NCBI RefSeq assembly: GCF_025802015.1
Contig: NZ_JAOYFC010000003.1
Span: forward strand, 1-64,000
Reading direction: 5' to 3'
From: Falsihalocynthiibacter halioticoli
GTDB lineage: Bacteria > Pseudomonadota > Alphaproteobacteria > Rhodobacterales > Rhodobacteraceae
DNA: 64,000 bases
In this document: piece after piece, positions 53,544 to 63,454 of the stretch
Numbering within the stretch: the stretch's first letter is position 1
How the letters are laid out: each line of letters begins with the position of its first letter
Program-made: the position numbers and the translations under genes
The notes under the pieces: model-generated
Database searches by the model: none
Told to the model about the DNA's origin: nothing
What the model saw: the letters and a program-made list of their open reading frames with translations, nothing else

Positions 53544-54647
53544 ATGACAGTAGATTCCCGAGCGATCCGCCAACTTAGAAAACTACTGCTTGCCACCGGC
53601 CTAGCGGCCACTCCGATGTGCCTTGCGGCGGCTGAAGCTCCCAAAATCATTCCAGAAAACGATAAGTATGGAATTTCCGATGGTTCGTTTGTTCTTGCGC
53701 CAATTCCGTTCAAGAACCCGTTGATCGAAGCAGGCTTGGCATTGGGTGGCGCCTATCTCTTTCAGAATGATCCAAGCTCCGACACATCACATGTTGGCAT
53801 TGGTGGCTTTAAATCAACGAACGGAAGTACCGCCTTTGGCGCCAGCACGAGCTACGCATGGGATTCAAATCGTTGGACCATTGGAGCAACGATAGCGACC
53901 GCTGATCTTAATTATGATGTTTACACCATTCTCGGACCAATCCCGATCACGCAAACCGGAGACTTTGCGCGGCTCGAACTTAAACACGGGTTCGCAGAGC
54001 ACTATTCGATCACCGGCTTTGCAAGCATTTTAAACACAACCGTTTCCTTTGAAACGAACAAGCAAGGCTTTCTCCCCGGAATACGGCTGGACGCTGCGAT
54101 GGAATACGCAAATCTTGGTCTAGAGCTTGAGCGAGACACGACCAATGACGACATTTATCCGAGCGCGGGCACCAAGATCGGGTTAACAGCAAGCATCGCC
54201 AATGAGCTTACTGACAGTGACCGTGGTAGCTTTTCTAAAGGGAACCTCTACTTTTCAGGCTATCAGCAGCTCGCAGCAGAAACCGTTATCGCGGGTAAGC
54301 TCTATCAGTGTTTCGCTGAGCAAGGGACGCCATTCTTTGACCAGTGCTCGATCGGCGCAGGAGACGGGTTCCGAGGCTTTTCACCAACGCAGTTTCTTGG
54401 CCCACGCGCGACCTCCGCTCAAATTGAAATCCGCCAACGCTTGGGCGACCGCTTTGGCGTTGTCGCGTTTGCAGGCGCGGGAACCGGCGAAACGAGCTAT
54501 GGCGAAGATATCGGCGCGCGTTATGCTGGCGGTGTCGGGCTGCGCTTTCGGCTAAGCCGGAAGTTCCCGCTCGATTTCTCTGCGGATGTCGCGATCAATG
54601 ATGATAACGAGCAGAACTATTATATCTATGTCGGGCAGCGATTTTAG
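53544..54647 (+). CDS. POTRA-less Omp85-like outer-membrane barrel protein
   Basis: 367 residues. A signal peptide (about 1-30, cleavage near LAAAEA) leads to a beta-rich chain ending in Phe, as in outer-membrane barrels. Two Omp85 features are present: the strand pair with ERDTTNDDIYPSAGTKI (about 197-212) and the lid-loop RGF (277-279). No POTRA domain precedes the barrel. It may insert or translocate something at the outer membrane; the substrate is unknown. AGGA precedes the ATG. Confidence 0.82.
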   Translation: MTVDSRAIRQLRKLLLATGLAATPMCLAAAEAPKIIPENDKYGISDGSFVLAPIPFKNPLIEAGLALGGAYLFQNDPSSDTSHVGIGGFKSTNGSTAFGASTSYAWDSNRWTIGATIATADLNYDVYTILGPIPITQTGDFARLELKHGFAEHYSITGFASILNTTVSFETNKQGFLPGIRLDAAMEYANLGLELERDTTNDDIYPSAGTKIGLTASIANELTDSDRGSFSKGNLYFSGYQQLAAETVIAGKLYQCFAEQGTPFFDQCSIGAGDGFRGFSPTQFLGPRATSAQIEIRQRLGDRFGVVAFAGAGTGETSYGEDIGARYAGGVGLRFRLSRKFPLDFSADVAINDDNEQNYYIYVGQRF

Positions 54648-54704
54648 CGCATGACACTCTGGCGCATTCTGCTTGGTCGCGCGCTATTTATTTGAAGGAA
54701 CCAA

Positions 54705-55406
54705 ATGCGCATCGTTAGTTACAATATTCGCAAGTCCGTCGGCCTCGACTGGAAGCGCAAGCCGGAGCGGATATTGGCGGTTCTGGAAGAAATGCAGCCC
54801 GATATCGTCGTCGGACAGGAAGTCGACAAACGGCTTGGCTCACGGCAAGGCACATTGCCCCTGGGCATGCTTACGTCTGACCTGAAATATAGGTTTGCCG
54901 ATGTTGCGACGCGCGTAAAAAGCCACGGCTGGCATGGCAACGCTATTCTGTTTCGCCCTGATGTTGTGGTGACAGAAGTTGAGCGTATCGAGCTTCCATC
55001 CCTTGAGCCGCGCGGCGCGGTGTCTGTCTTTTTCGAAACCGCCTCGGGGCAGAAATTCCATGTTGTCGGCGTTCATCTTGCTCTGCATCGGATCATGCGC
55101 GTGAAGCAAGCCTTGGCAATTCTGAAGTATCTAAAACGCTGCCCCCGCATTCCGACAATCATCGCAGGTGACTTTAACGAATGGCGCAAGCTCGGTGCCG
55201 CGAGTAGAATTTTTGCGCCAACGCTCGACGTTATTACACCCGGGCCCAGCTTTCATACGTCGCTTCCAACTGCACCGCTTGATCGCTTTGTCGTGACCTC
55301 CGATGTTCAGGTCACCAATACCGGCGTTCACCGAAGCGAGCTTTCCAACCGCGCGTCTGATCACCTACCGATCTTCATGGATTTTGATTTGCCGAAAGCA
55401 GAGTAA
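54705..55406 (+). CDS. Endonuclease/exonuclease/phosphatase family hydrolase
   Basis: 233 residues. The EEP fold is shown by MRIVSYNIRK at the start, VVGQEVDKR (metal Glu), GVHLALHR, IIAGDFNEW and SDHLPI near the end. It is a metal-dependent phosphoesterase whose substrate cannot be read. AAGGAACC precedes the ATG. It lies 57 bases after the Omp85-like gene on the same strand. Confidence 0.9.
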   Translation: MRIVSYNIRKSVGLDWKRKPERILAVLEEMQPDIVVGQEVDKRLGSRQGTLPLGMLTSDLKYRFADVATRVKSHGWHGNAILFRPDVVVTEVERIELPSLEPRGAVSVFFETASGQKFHVVGVHLALHRIMRVKQALAILKYLKRCPRIPTIIAGDFNEWRKLGAASRIFAPTLDVITPGPSFHTSLPTAPLDRFVVTSDVQVTNTGVHRSELSNRASDHLPIFMDFDLPKAE

Positions 55407-55499
55407 ACCACATAGTTTTTTGCACTGTTTCGGCCACTAAACTTGCCCTTTGGTCAAAAACCCGATAACGCCAGCGCGATACATATTTTGGAGAGTTCA

Positions 55500-56738
55500 A
55501 TGTCCGCACCAAAGACTGCACCCAAGAAAGTTGTTCTGGCCTATTCCGGTGGCCTTGATACGTCGATCATCCTGAAATGGCTTGAGATCGAATATGGTTG
55601 CGAGGTGGTGACCTTCACTGCCGATCTTGGTCAGGGCGAAGAGCTTGAGCCAGCACGTAAGAAAGCCGAGCTTCTTGGTGTAAAGCCAGAGAATATCTTT
55701 ATCGAAGACCTGCGCGAAGAATTCGTCCGCGATTTTGTTTTCCCGATGTTCCGCGCCAACGCGCAGTACGAAGGTCTGTACCTCCTCGGAACCTCCATCG
55801 CTCGCCCGCTCATCTCCAAGCGGCTTGTTGAAATCGCCAAGCAAACCGGTGCGGATGCCGTTTCCCATGGCGCAACAGGCAAAGGCAACGACCAAGTCCG
55901 GTTCGAGCTTGCCGCTTATGCGCTGAACCCAGAAATCGTGGTGATTGCGCCTTGGCGCGAGTGGGACCTGCAAAGCCGCACAAAGCTGATCGAATTTGCT
56001 GAAGCACACCAGATCCCGATTGCCAAGGACAAACGCGGCGAAGCGCCCTTCTCTGTTGACGCGAACCTGCTGCACACGTCTTCCGAAGGTAAGGTTCTTG
56101 AAGATCCGGCAATTGACGCGCCCGATTATGTTTACCAACGCACGGTGCATCCCGAAGACGCGCCAAACACGCCAGAATTTGTCGAGATCACATTTGAAAA
56201 AGGCGATGCGGTTGCGATCAATGGCGAAGCAATGTCGCCTGCAACGATCCTCACCAAACTGAACGAGCTTGGCGGCAAACATGGTTGTGGTCGCCTCGAT
56301 CTTGTTGAAGGTCGTTTTGTTGGTATGAAATCCCGCGGGATCTACGAAACACCTGGCGGCACACTGCTTCTCGAAGCGCATCGCGGTATCGAATCCATCA
56401 CAATGGATCGCGGCGCCATGCACCTCAAAGATGAGCTGATGCCGAAATATGCAGAGCTGATCTATAACGGTTTCTGGTACAGCCCAGAGCGCGAGATGCT
56501 CCAAGCTGCGATTGACCAGTCTCAAGAGCATGTATCCGGTACGGTTCGCCTGAAACTTTACAAAGGTCTGGCGCGCTGCGTTGGTCGTTGGTCCGATCAC
56601 AGCCTCTATTCCGAAAGCCATGTAACTTTCGAAGAAGATGCCGGCGCATATGACCAAACTGATGCCGCTGGTTTCATTCAACTTCAGGCGCTGCGTTTGA
56701 AGCTGATCGCGATGCGGAACAAGCGCCTCGGTAAGTAG
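55500..56738 (+). CDS. argG: Argininosuccinate synthase
   Basis: 412 residues. The ATP loop is AYSGGLDTS near residue 14, with SHGATGKGNDQVRFE and the LVEGRFVGMKSRG region further on. It condenses citrulline and aspartate in arginine synthesis. ATG 55500 has GGAG at good spacing; the frame extends 19 codons upstream without support. argJ, of the same pathway, lies 30 kb away. Confidence 0.98.
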   Translation: MSAPKTAPKKVVLAYSGGLDTSIILKWLEIEYGCEVVTFTADLGQGEELEPARKKAELLGVKPENIFIEDLREEFVRDFVFPMFRANAQYEGLYLLGTSIARPLISKRLVEIAKQTGADAVSHGATGKGNDQVRFELAAYALNPEIVVIAPWREWDLQSRTKLIEFAEAHQIPIAKDKRGEAPFSVDANLLHTSSEGKVLEDPAIDAPDYVYQRTVHPEDAPNTPEFVEITFEKGDAVAINGEAMSPATILTKLNELGGKHGCGRLDLVEGRFVGMKSRGIYETPGGTLLLEAHRGIESITMDRGAMHLKDELMPKYAELIYNGFWYSPEREMLQAAIDQSQEHVSGTVRLKLYKGLARCVGRWSDHSLYSESHVTFEEDAGAYDQTDAAGFIQLQALRLKLIAMRNKRLGK

Positions 56739-56851
56739 GCTCCGCCGCAAATCTGAATGAACTTTGCTCAAGCTTGCGTGAGCAGCGGCCTTGCGTCGTT
56801 GCTTTCGCTGCAATCTATCGCAAAGGTTTTCCCAACACAGGAGAACCTTTG

Positions 56852-57532
56852 ATGTCTTTCTTCCGGCGCCTAACCAATCTTGATTTGAAAGCCCTTACCC
56901 TCGCGGCAACAATTCTCGCCGCTTGGCTGCTTCACAGCACCTCGGCGATGGCTGGGCCCAAGGAGACAATTATTGTCGCGGGCGGGTGTTTCTGGTGTGT
57001 GGAAAGCGATTTCGAATCCGTTAAGGGAGTGACCAAAGCTGTTTCCGGCTATACGGGCGGAACCACAGAAAACCCGACTTACAAAGATGTATCAAAAGGC
57101 GGCACCGGACACTACGAAGCTGTCGAAATCACCTATGACACGGGTCAAATCTCGCTGCGCCAAATCCTAGACCTCTATTTTCGCTCGGTCGATCCAACAG
57201 ATGCAGGCGGCCAATTTTGCGACCGTGGAGAAAGCTACAGAACGGCAATATTCGTCTCTAATCGGGCCGAACAAGACATTGCAAAGGCCGCACGCGCAGA
57301 TGCGCAAAAGGCATTGGGTAAGAAGATCGTAACGCCTATCCTAGCCGAAAAGCCATTCTACAAGGCCGAAGCCTATCATCAGGATTTCTATAAGGGCACA
57401 AAACGCATCATCACGCGTTTTGGTCCGGTTAAGAAATCAACGGCCTACGCGAAATACCGCAAAGGCTGTAAGCGAGACGAAAAGATCTTAGCGCTCTGGG
57501 GCGATGCTGCACCATTTGCCAAAGGTCACTAA
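56852..57532 (+). CDS. msrA: Peptide-methionine (S)-S-oxide reductase, exported or anchored
   Basis: 226 residues. A hydrophobic N-terminal segment (about 13-35) looks like a signal or anchor, so the enzyme probably acts in the periplasm. The MsrA active site is GGCFWCVESDFE, followed by GYTGGTTENPTY and a GQFCDRG motif. It repairs oxidised methionine. ATG 56852 has AGGAG. No msrB is adjacent. Its end overlaps the ribokinase gene by 4 bases, convergent. Confidence 0.92.
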   Translation: MSFFRRLTNLDLKALTLAATILAAWLLHSTSAMAGPKETIIVAGGCFWCVESDFESVKGVTKAVSGYTGGTTENPTYKDVSKGGTGHYEAVEITYDTGQISLRQILDLYFRSVDPTDAGGQFCDRGESYRTAIFVSNRAEQDIAKAARADAQKALGKKIVTPILAEKPFYKAEAYHQDFYKGTKRIITRFGPVKKSTAYAKYRKGCKRDEKILALWGDAAPFAKGH

Positions 57533-58404
57533 GCTTGATCGGCTAGAAACCCCTCGACCGCGCCCCGATTTGGAATGGCATCGGCAGCACCAGCTTTCGT
57601 TACTTTGAGCGCGGCCGCGGCTGACGCAAGCTGAAGCGCTTCCGCAACCCCCGCTCCCTGATCCATACCAGCGGCGAAGTATCCAGCGAAAGTATCGCCA
57701 GCCGCGGTTGTGTCTACTGGAGTAACCTTGAAGCTTTCAACGGTTTCAGTCTTACCATTTCCGCGCCATTCAGCACCTTTTGCGCCGCGCGTCACCAAAA
57801 TCTCATCTACGGGCAAGTTGTTCAAATCAGTCTCTAACGCTGCGCAAAGCTGCTCCGCTTCGATCTCATTTACGGCGATCATAGAAACAAACGGTAGCAC
57901 TTCACGCACCGCCTCAACAGAGAACGGCGCCGCAGAATAGATAACGCGCATCCCCCTGGACTTGGCCAATTCAGCGGCATAGGCTTGATGCGCGGTTTCG
58001 TTTTGAAGAAGAAGCGTGTCACCAGCGCTCGCCGCCTCTAAGGCCGCATCGACCTGTGCCGTATCCAATGCAAAGTTCGCACCTTTGAAGAGAACAATTG
58101 CATTCTCGGCGTCGTCATCAACATTAATAATCGCATGCCCTGTCGGCGTTTCAATCTCTGCAACAAACTGGCAATCAACCGAAAGGGACTGAAGCTTTTC
58201 TTTCGCCCAGCGCCCGTCCGCTCCAACTGCCCCGATATGCAGCACCTTTGATCCAGCCTGTGCGGCGGCAACGGATTGGTTTGTGCCTTTGCCGCCAAGC
58301 CCGATTTGAAACGAGCTTGCCGCCAATGTCTCGCCCGGTTCGGGCAAATGCGGAACACGATAAACGTGGTCCGCGTTGATTGATCCAAGATTAAAAATCG
58401 CCAT
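57529..58404 (-). CDS. rbsK: Ribokinase
   Basis: 291 residues of the PfkB family. GLGGKGTNQSVAAAQAG is the N-terminal signature, and DTTAAGDTFAGYFAAG the C-terminal one with the catalytic Asp. It phosphorylates ribose; other sugar kinases of the family are possible. It starts where the malic enzyme gene stops (1-base overlap, TAATG), so the two are co-translated. No ribose transporter is nearby. Confidence 0.9.
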   Translation of the reverse strand: MAIFNLGSINADHVYRVPHLPEPGETLAASSFQIGLGGKGTNQSVAAAQAGSKVLHIGAVGADGRWAKEKLQSLSVDCQFVAEIETPTGHAIINVDDDAENAIVLFKGANFALDTAQVDAALEAASAGDTLLLQNETAHQAYAAELAKSRGMRVIYSAAPFSVEAVREVLPFVSMIAVNEIEAEQLCAALETDLNNLPVDEILVTRGAKGAEWRGNGKTETVESFKVTPVDTTAAGDTFAGYFAAGMDQGAGVAEALQLASAAAALKVTKAGAADAIPNRGAVEGFLADQA

Positions 58405-60662
58405 TACTTCGCCTTACAGGCCGCAAGCATGGCCATATTCAAGATGTCATTGGATGTAGAAACGGTCGAGCAAATCTGAATCGACTGATCAATCCCCGTA
58501 AGGATCGGACCGATCACGGTCGCACCAGCCATTTCCTGCATCAACTTCACAGAAATGCTCGCGGAATGACGCGCAGGAACAACAAGAACATTCGCAGGGC
58601 CGCTCAAGCGACTAAACGGATACTGCGCCATCGCTTGCGGGTTAAGCGCAACATCAACGGTCATCTCGCCTTCAAACTCGAAATCAACGCCGCGCTGCTC
58701 CAACACCTTCGGCGCTTGGTGCATTTTTTCGGCGCGCTCGGAAACGGGATAGCCGAATGTTGAGAAGCTAACAAAGGCCACACGCGGCTCTATTCCAAGC
58801 ATTTTCGCAACATCCGCGCCCCGCTCGGCAATCGTTGCGAGGTCTTCGGAATCAGGCCATTCATGCACCAGCGTATCCGTGACCAGAACAATTCGGCCCT
58901 TAAGCAACAGCGCAGTAACGCCGACGGCGCCGTCGGTTGCTTGAGCGTTGAACACATTGTTAATCAACCCAAGAACATGCGCGGATTTTCGTGTCGCGCC
59001 GGTAACCAACCCATCGCCATGGCCGTGCGCCAACATCAGCGCAGAGAACACGTGCCGGTCACGCGCGGCAAGACGGTGAACATCCTGATGATCGTGGCCG
59101 CTCCGTTGAAGCCGTTGATAGAGGAAGTCTTTGTAGGTATCCAAATAGGCCGTGTTCTTCGCGTTAACCACTTCGATCTCGGGATAGGCATCGCCAATTC
59201 CTGCTGCATCCATCAGGCCTTTGACGTCATTTTCACGACCAACAACAAGCGCCTTGCCAAATCCGCCGCGTTGATAGTTTACGGCTGCACGCAACACGCG
59301 AATATCATCGCCCTCTGCAAAGATCATCCGCGCTTGGCGGGCCTTGGCGCGGGTATTGATAGACCGCAATATGTTTGCCGTTGGGTCCATCCGCGCGCGG
59401 AGCGAGGCTTCGTAACCATCCATGTCGACGATTGGGCGGCGCGCCACACCGGTGTCCATACCTGCTCTGGCAACTGCTGGCGGTACAACATGGATCAAGC
59501 GCGGATCAAAGGGGGTTGGAATGATGTAGTCCCGCCCGAATGTCAGCTTGCGGCCATAAGCAAGCGCAACCTCATCCGGAACATCCTCGCGCGCGAGATC
59601 AGCAAGGGCGCGGGCACAGGCGATCTTCATTTCGTCGTTGATGGCGCGGGCATGGATATCAAGCGCACCGCGGAACAAGTACGGAAAGCCCAGAACATTG
59701 TTCACTTGGTTTGGATAATCTGAACGACCCGTGGCAACGATTGCATCCTCGCGCACCTCATGCGCCTCTTCGGGAGTGATTTCCGGATCAGGGTTTGCCA
59801 TAGCAAAGATCACAGGGTCTTTGGCCATGCTTTTCACCATGTCTTGCGTCACAGCGCCCTTGGCCGAAACGCCAAGAAAAACATCGGCGCCCTTCATGGC
59901 TTCTTCCAGTGTGCGCAACTCAGTGGAGGCCGCGTGCGCCGATTTCCACTGATTCATGCCTTCGGTACGGCCTTGATAAATAACGCCTTTTGTATCGCAC
60001 ATGATGCAATTGTCATGCTTTGCACCCATGGATTTGACCAGCTCAAGACAGGCAATTCCCGCCGCACCCGCACCGTTCAAAACGATACGCACATCTTCAA
60101 TTTTCTTTCCCGAAATCCGAAGCGCATTGATCAAACCAGCCGCGCAGATAACCGCGGTTCCGTGCTGATCGTCATGGAACACCGGAATGTCCATTTCTTC
60201 TTTCAGGCGCTGCTCAATGATGAAACATTCCGGCGCCTTGATATCCTCAAGGTTAATGCCGCCGAATGTCGGCCCCATGAGCCGAACAGCGTTTACGAAA
60301 GCATCGGGGTCTTCTGTATCAAGTTCAATGTCGATGGAATTTACATCGGCAAAGCGTTTGAACAGAACGGATTTCCCTTCCATCACCGGCTTGGATGCCA
60401 GCGCGCCAAGATTGCCAAGCCCCAAAACAGCCGTCCCGTTCGAGATAACGGCAACCATATTCCCCTTGTTTGTATAATCATATGCGGTTTCAGGCTTATC
60501 GAAAATCGCCTCGCAGGGCACGGCAACACCTGGTGAGTAAGCAAGCGAAAGATCGCGCTGCGTTGTCATTGGTGTTGAGGGGGTCACATCGAATTTTCCC
60601 GGTCTGGGTTCCATGTGATAGGTGAGCGCCTCTTCGGCGGTGAACTTAACTTTTGTGGGCAT
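58404..60662 (-). CDS. maeB: NADP-dependent malic enzyme with phosphotransacetylase-like domain
   Basis: 752 residues. Residues 1-430 form the malic enzyme, with YSPGVAVPC, the catalytic Lys region FKRFADVNSIDIELDT, and NAD(P)-binding VLNGAGAAGIA. The rest is a phosphotransacetylase-like domain, usually regulatory, as in other MaeB proteins. It makes pyruvate and NADPH from malate. ATG 60662 was chosen; a TTG three codons upstream is possible. Divergent from mutS. Confidence 0.95.
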   Translation of the reverse strand: MPTKVKFTAEEALTYHMEPRPGKFDVTPSTPMTTQRDLSLAYSPGVAVPCEAIFDKPETAYDYTNKGNMVAVISNGTAVLGLGNLGALASKPVMEGKSVLFKRFADVNSIDIELDTEDPDAFVNAVRLMGPTFGGINLEDIKAPECFIIEQRLKEEMDIPVFHDDQHGTAVICAAGLINALRISGKKIEDVRIVLNGAGAAGIACLELVKSMGAKHDNCIMCDTKGVIYQGRTEGMNQWKSAHAASTELRTLEEAMKGADVFLGVSAKGAVTQDMVKSMAKDPVIFAMANPDPEITPEEAHEVREDAIVATGRSDYPNQVNNVLGFPYLFRGALDIHARAINDEMKIACARALADLAREDVPDEVALAYGRKLTFGRDYIIPTPFDPRLIHVVPPAVARAGMDTGVARRPIVDMDGYEASLRARMDPTANILRSINTRAKARQARMIFAEGDDIRVLRAAVNYQRGGFGKALVVGRENDVKGLMDAAGIGDAYPEIEVVNAKNTAYLDTYKDFLYQRLQRSGHDHQDVHRLAARDRHVFSALMLAHGHGDGLVTGATRKSAHVLGLINNVFNAQATDGAVGVTALLLKGRIVLVTDTLVHEWPDSEDLATIAERGADVAKMLGIEPRVAFVSFSTFGYPVSERAEKMHQAPKVLEQRGVDFEFEGEMTVDVALNPQAMAQYPFSRLSGPANVLVVPARHSASISVKLMQEMAGATVIGPILTGIDQSIQICSTVSTSNDILNMAMLAACKAK

Positions 60663-60784
60663 GTGGGCCAATCCCTTGTTGTAACGCCATTATGAATAGC
60701 CGCTTACCGCCAACGCCTCAACATAGACCTTTCACCCCCAGCTTTGCCTTTGTAAACTCCGCTCGGAACACTTGGGGAAATCAC

Positions 60785-63433
60785 GTGAATAAAGCTAAAT
60801 CAACCGTCACTCCGATGATGGCGCAATACCTCGAACTGAAAGCCCAGTACGAGAATGCGCTCCTGTTTTACCGGATGGGCGATTTCTATGAGATGTTCTT
60901 TGACGACGCGAAAGCGGCAGCGGAGGCGCTGGATATTGCGCTCACCAAACGCGGCAAACACAACGGCGAAGATATCGCCATGTGCGGCGTTCCGGTTCAT
61001 TCCGCCGAAGGGTATTTGCTCACCCTGATCCGCAAAGGCTTTCGCGTGGCTGTTTGCGAGCAGATGGAAAACCCTGCCGAAGCCAAGAAGCGCGGATATA
61101 AGGCAATCGTGAAACGGGATGTTGTTCGGCTCGTGACGCCAGGAACATTGACCGAGGAAAGCCTACTCGAAGCGCGGCGGCATAACTATTTAGCGGCATT
61201 CGCAGAAATCCGCGGAGAGGCCGCATTGGCATGGGTCGATATTTCGACAGGTGCGCTTCATGTGATGCAAACATCTCCTGTTCGCTTAGGACCGGAACTG
61301 GCGCGACTGATGCCCTCTGAGCTTATTCTCTCGGAGTCAAAATTCGAAGATTACGCAGAGTTAGAGACGGAATTTGGCCTTTCCCTTACCCCGCTTGCTC
61401 CAGCCTCATTTGACAGCACATCCGCTGAAAGCAAAATCAAGTCGCTGTTCAAAGTTGGCTCTCTAGACGCATTTGGCAGCTTTAACCGCCCCGAGATCGC
61501 TGCACTTGGCGCGATTATCGACTATCTTGAGATCACCCAAAAAGGGAAGCTCCCGCTCCTGCGCCCACCCGTCCGCGAAAGCGTTGGCGGCACAGTTCAA
61601 ATCGACGCCGCGACGCGCCGAAATCTTGAAATCACTCACAGCCTGTCTGGTGGTCGCGACGGCACGCTCATTTCCGCAATTGATCGCACACTCACAGCGG
61701 GCGGTGGGCGGTTGCTTGCACGGCGTCTTGCCTCGCCTTCAACCGACCTAAAGACCATTCAGATGCGCCAAGATGCGGTTGAATTCCTTGTTGAAAACTC
61801 TGCGCTCGCTGAAAACCTGAGCGAAGCGCTCCGCAGAACACCAGACCTTGACCGCGCCTTGTCTCGTCTTGGGCTTGAGCGCGGCGGACCCCGCGATATC
61901 GCTGCAATTCGAAACGGCCTTACACAGGCCGAGACGATCAAGGATACTTTTCCTGAAGGGCTGCCAGAACTGCTTGCAAGTGCGGCCAAGGACCTAAGCG
62001 GATACGACGAACTTGTTGATCTATTAGATCAAGCACTCGTAGCCGACCCGCCGCTTTTGGCGCGCGATGGTGGTTTCATTGCGCCCGGATTTGACGAGGA
62101 ACTAGACGAAGCCCGCAAGCTACGAGACGAAGGACGCAGCGTGATTGCTTCCCTTCAGGCCAAGTATGCTGAGCTTGCGGATATTTCCTCGCTCAAGATC
62201 AAGCATAATAACGTGCTCGGGTATTTCATCGAGACGACAGCCACCCATTCCGAAAAAATGCTGGCGGCACCGCTCTCTGAAACCTTCATTCACCGTCAAA
62301 CAACCGCCAACCAAGTGCGCTTCACGACCGTTGAGCTTTCAGAGATGGAGACCAAAATTCTCAACGCTGGCGGCCGCGCGCTTGAGATTGAGAAACGTCT
62401 CTATTCCACCTTAACAGAGGCCGTTTTAAACCACGCTGCCGAAATTAACCTTGCAGGAAACGCGCTCGCAGAGTTCGATCTCGCCTCTGCATTTGCAGAC
62501 CTCGCCAAAGGGGAAAATTGGTGCAAGCCCAATGTCGACAACAGCCGGACCTTTGACATCATCGGTGGCCGACATCCCGTTGTTGAACAGTCTTTGCGCA
62601 AACAGGGCGATACACCGTTCGTTGCCAATGACTGCCAGCTTTCTGATGGATCAGACGGGGCTGATATCTGGCTTCTGACCGGTCCGAACATGGCGGGTAA
62701 ATCGACGTTCTTGCGCCAAAACGCATTGATTGCGCTATTGGCACAGGCTGGAAGTTTCGTTCCCGCCAAATCTGCGCATATCGGAATAGTCAGCCAGATA
62801 TTTAGCCGTGTTGGCGCATCTGATGATCTGGCCCGTGGGCGTTCGACATTTATGGTCGAAATGGTTGAAACCGCAGCCATTCTCAATCAAGCAGATGACC
62901 GCGCTCTTGTGATCCTCGATGAGATCGGGCGTGGTACCGCAACTTATGACGGCCTTTCTATTGCTTGGGCAACGCTTGAGCATCTTCACGATGCCAACAA
63001 ATGCCGCGCACTTTTCGCCACCCACTACCATGAGATGACGGCTTTGGCCGACAAGCTTGGGGGCGTCGAGAACGCCACCGTCACCGTCAAAGAATGGGAG
63101 GGCGACGTGATCTTTTTGCATGAGGTCAAAAAAGGCGCGGCCGACCGATCTTATGGCGTGCAGGTGGCAAAACTCGCCGGTCTCCCCGATGCCGTGGTGA
63201 ACCGTGCGCGCGTTGTGCTTGATGCACTTGAGAAAGGAGAGCGTGAGGGCGGAAAACAGAAGGCGCTGATTGACGATCTGCCGCTTTTCTCCGCAACACC
63301 ACCACCGCAACCTGCGCCAGCACAAGATTCTATTGTCGAGGAAGCATTGAGCGAGATCATTCCTGATGAGTTGACGCCGCGCGAGGCGCTTCAGGTTCTA
63401 TATGATCTGAAAGAAAAGGCGCGGACTTCTTAG
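60785..63433 (+). CDS. mutS: DNA mismatch repair protein MutS
   Basis: 882 residues. The mismatch-probing FYE is at 34-36 (GDFYEMF). The ATPase domain has Walker A GPNMAGKST, Walker B VILDEIGRGT and the FATHYHEM switch. It recognises mismatches and starts repair. GTG 60785 has GGGGA upstream and gives the family length; the frame continues upstream to 60653 with an ATG at 60692, lacking an SD. It ends at a hairpin shared with convergent grpE. Confidence 0.97.
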   Translation: MNKAKSTVTPMMAQYLELKAQYENALLFYRMGDFYEMFFDDAKAAAEALDIALTKRGKHNGEDIAMCGVPVHSAEGYLLTLIRKGFRVAVCEQMENPAEAKKRGYKAIVKRDVVRLVTPGTLTEESLLEARRHNYLAAFAEIRGEAALAWVDISTGALHVMQTSPVRLGPELARLMPSELILSESKFEDYAELETEFGLSLTPLAPASFDSTSAESKIKSLFKVGSLDAFGSFNRPEIAALGAIIDYLEITQKGKLPLLRPPVRESVGGTVQIDAATRRNLEITHSLSGGRDGTLISAIDRTLTAGGGRLLARRLASPSTDLKTIQMRQDAVEFLVENSALAENLSEALRRTPDLDRALSRLGLERGGPRDIAAIRNGLTQAETIKDTFPEGLPELLASAAKDLSGYDELVDLLDQALVADPPLLARDGGFIAPGFDEELDEARKLRDEGRSVIASLQAKYAELADISSLKIKHNNVLGYFIETTATHSEKMLAAPLSETFIHRQTTANQVRFTTVELSEMETKILNAGGRALEIEKRLYSTLTEAVLNHAAEINLAGNALAEFDLASAFADLAKGENWCKPNVDNSRTFDIIGGRHPVVEQSLRKQGDTPFVANDCQLSDGSDGADIWLLTGPNMAGKSTFLRQNALIALLAQAGSFVPAKSAHIGIVSQIFSRVGASDDLARGRSTFMVEMVETAAILNQADDRALVILDEIGRGTATYDGLSIAWATLEHLHDANKCRALFATHYHEMTALADKLGGVENATVTVKEWEGDVIFLHEVKKGAADRSYGVQVAKLAGLPDAVVNRARVVLDALEKGEREGGKQKALIDDLPLFSATPPPQPAPAQDSIVEEALSEIIPDELTPREALQVLYDLKEKARTS

Positions 63434-63446
63434 AAACCCGCGCCTT
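63416..63446. terminator. Hairpin between convergent mutS and grpE
   Basis: AAGGCGCGG (63416-63424) pairs with CCGCGCCTT (63438-63446), loop of 13, spanning the mutS stop codon. On the minus strand it is followed by TTCTTT, a moderate terminator for grpE. Confidence 0.6.
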
Positions 63447-63454
63447 AAAATTTG

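Noticed and set aside
56775..56795. Possible argG terminator (CTCA...TGAG stem)
   Set aside because: The stem is only 5 bp and no T tract follows.
55497..56813. 438-residue open frame antisense to argG
   Set aside because: Same artefact: complete overlap with a certain gene, no motif, no SD.
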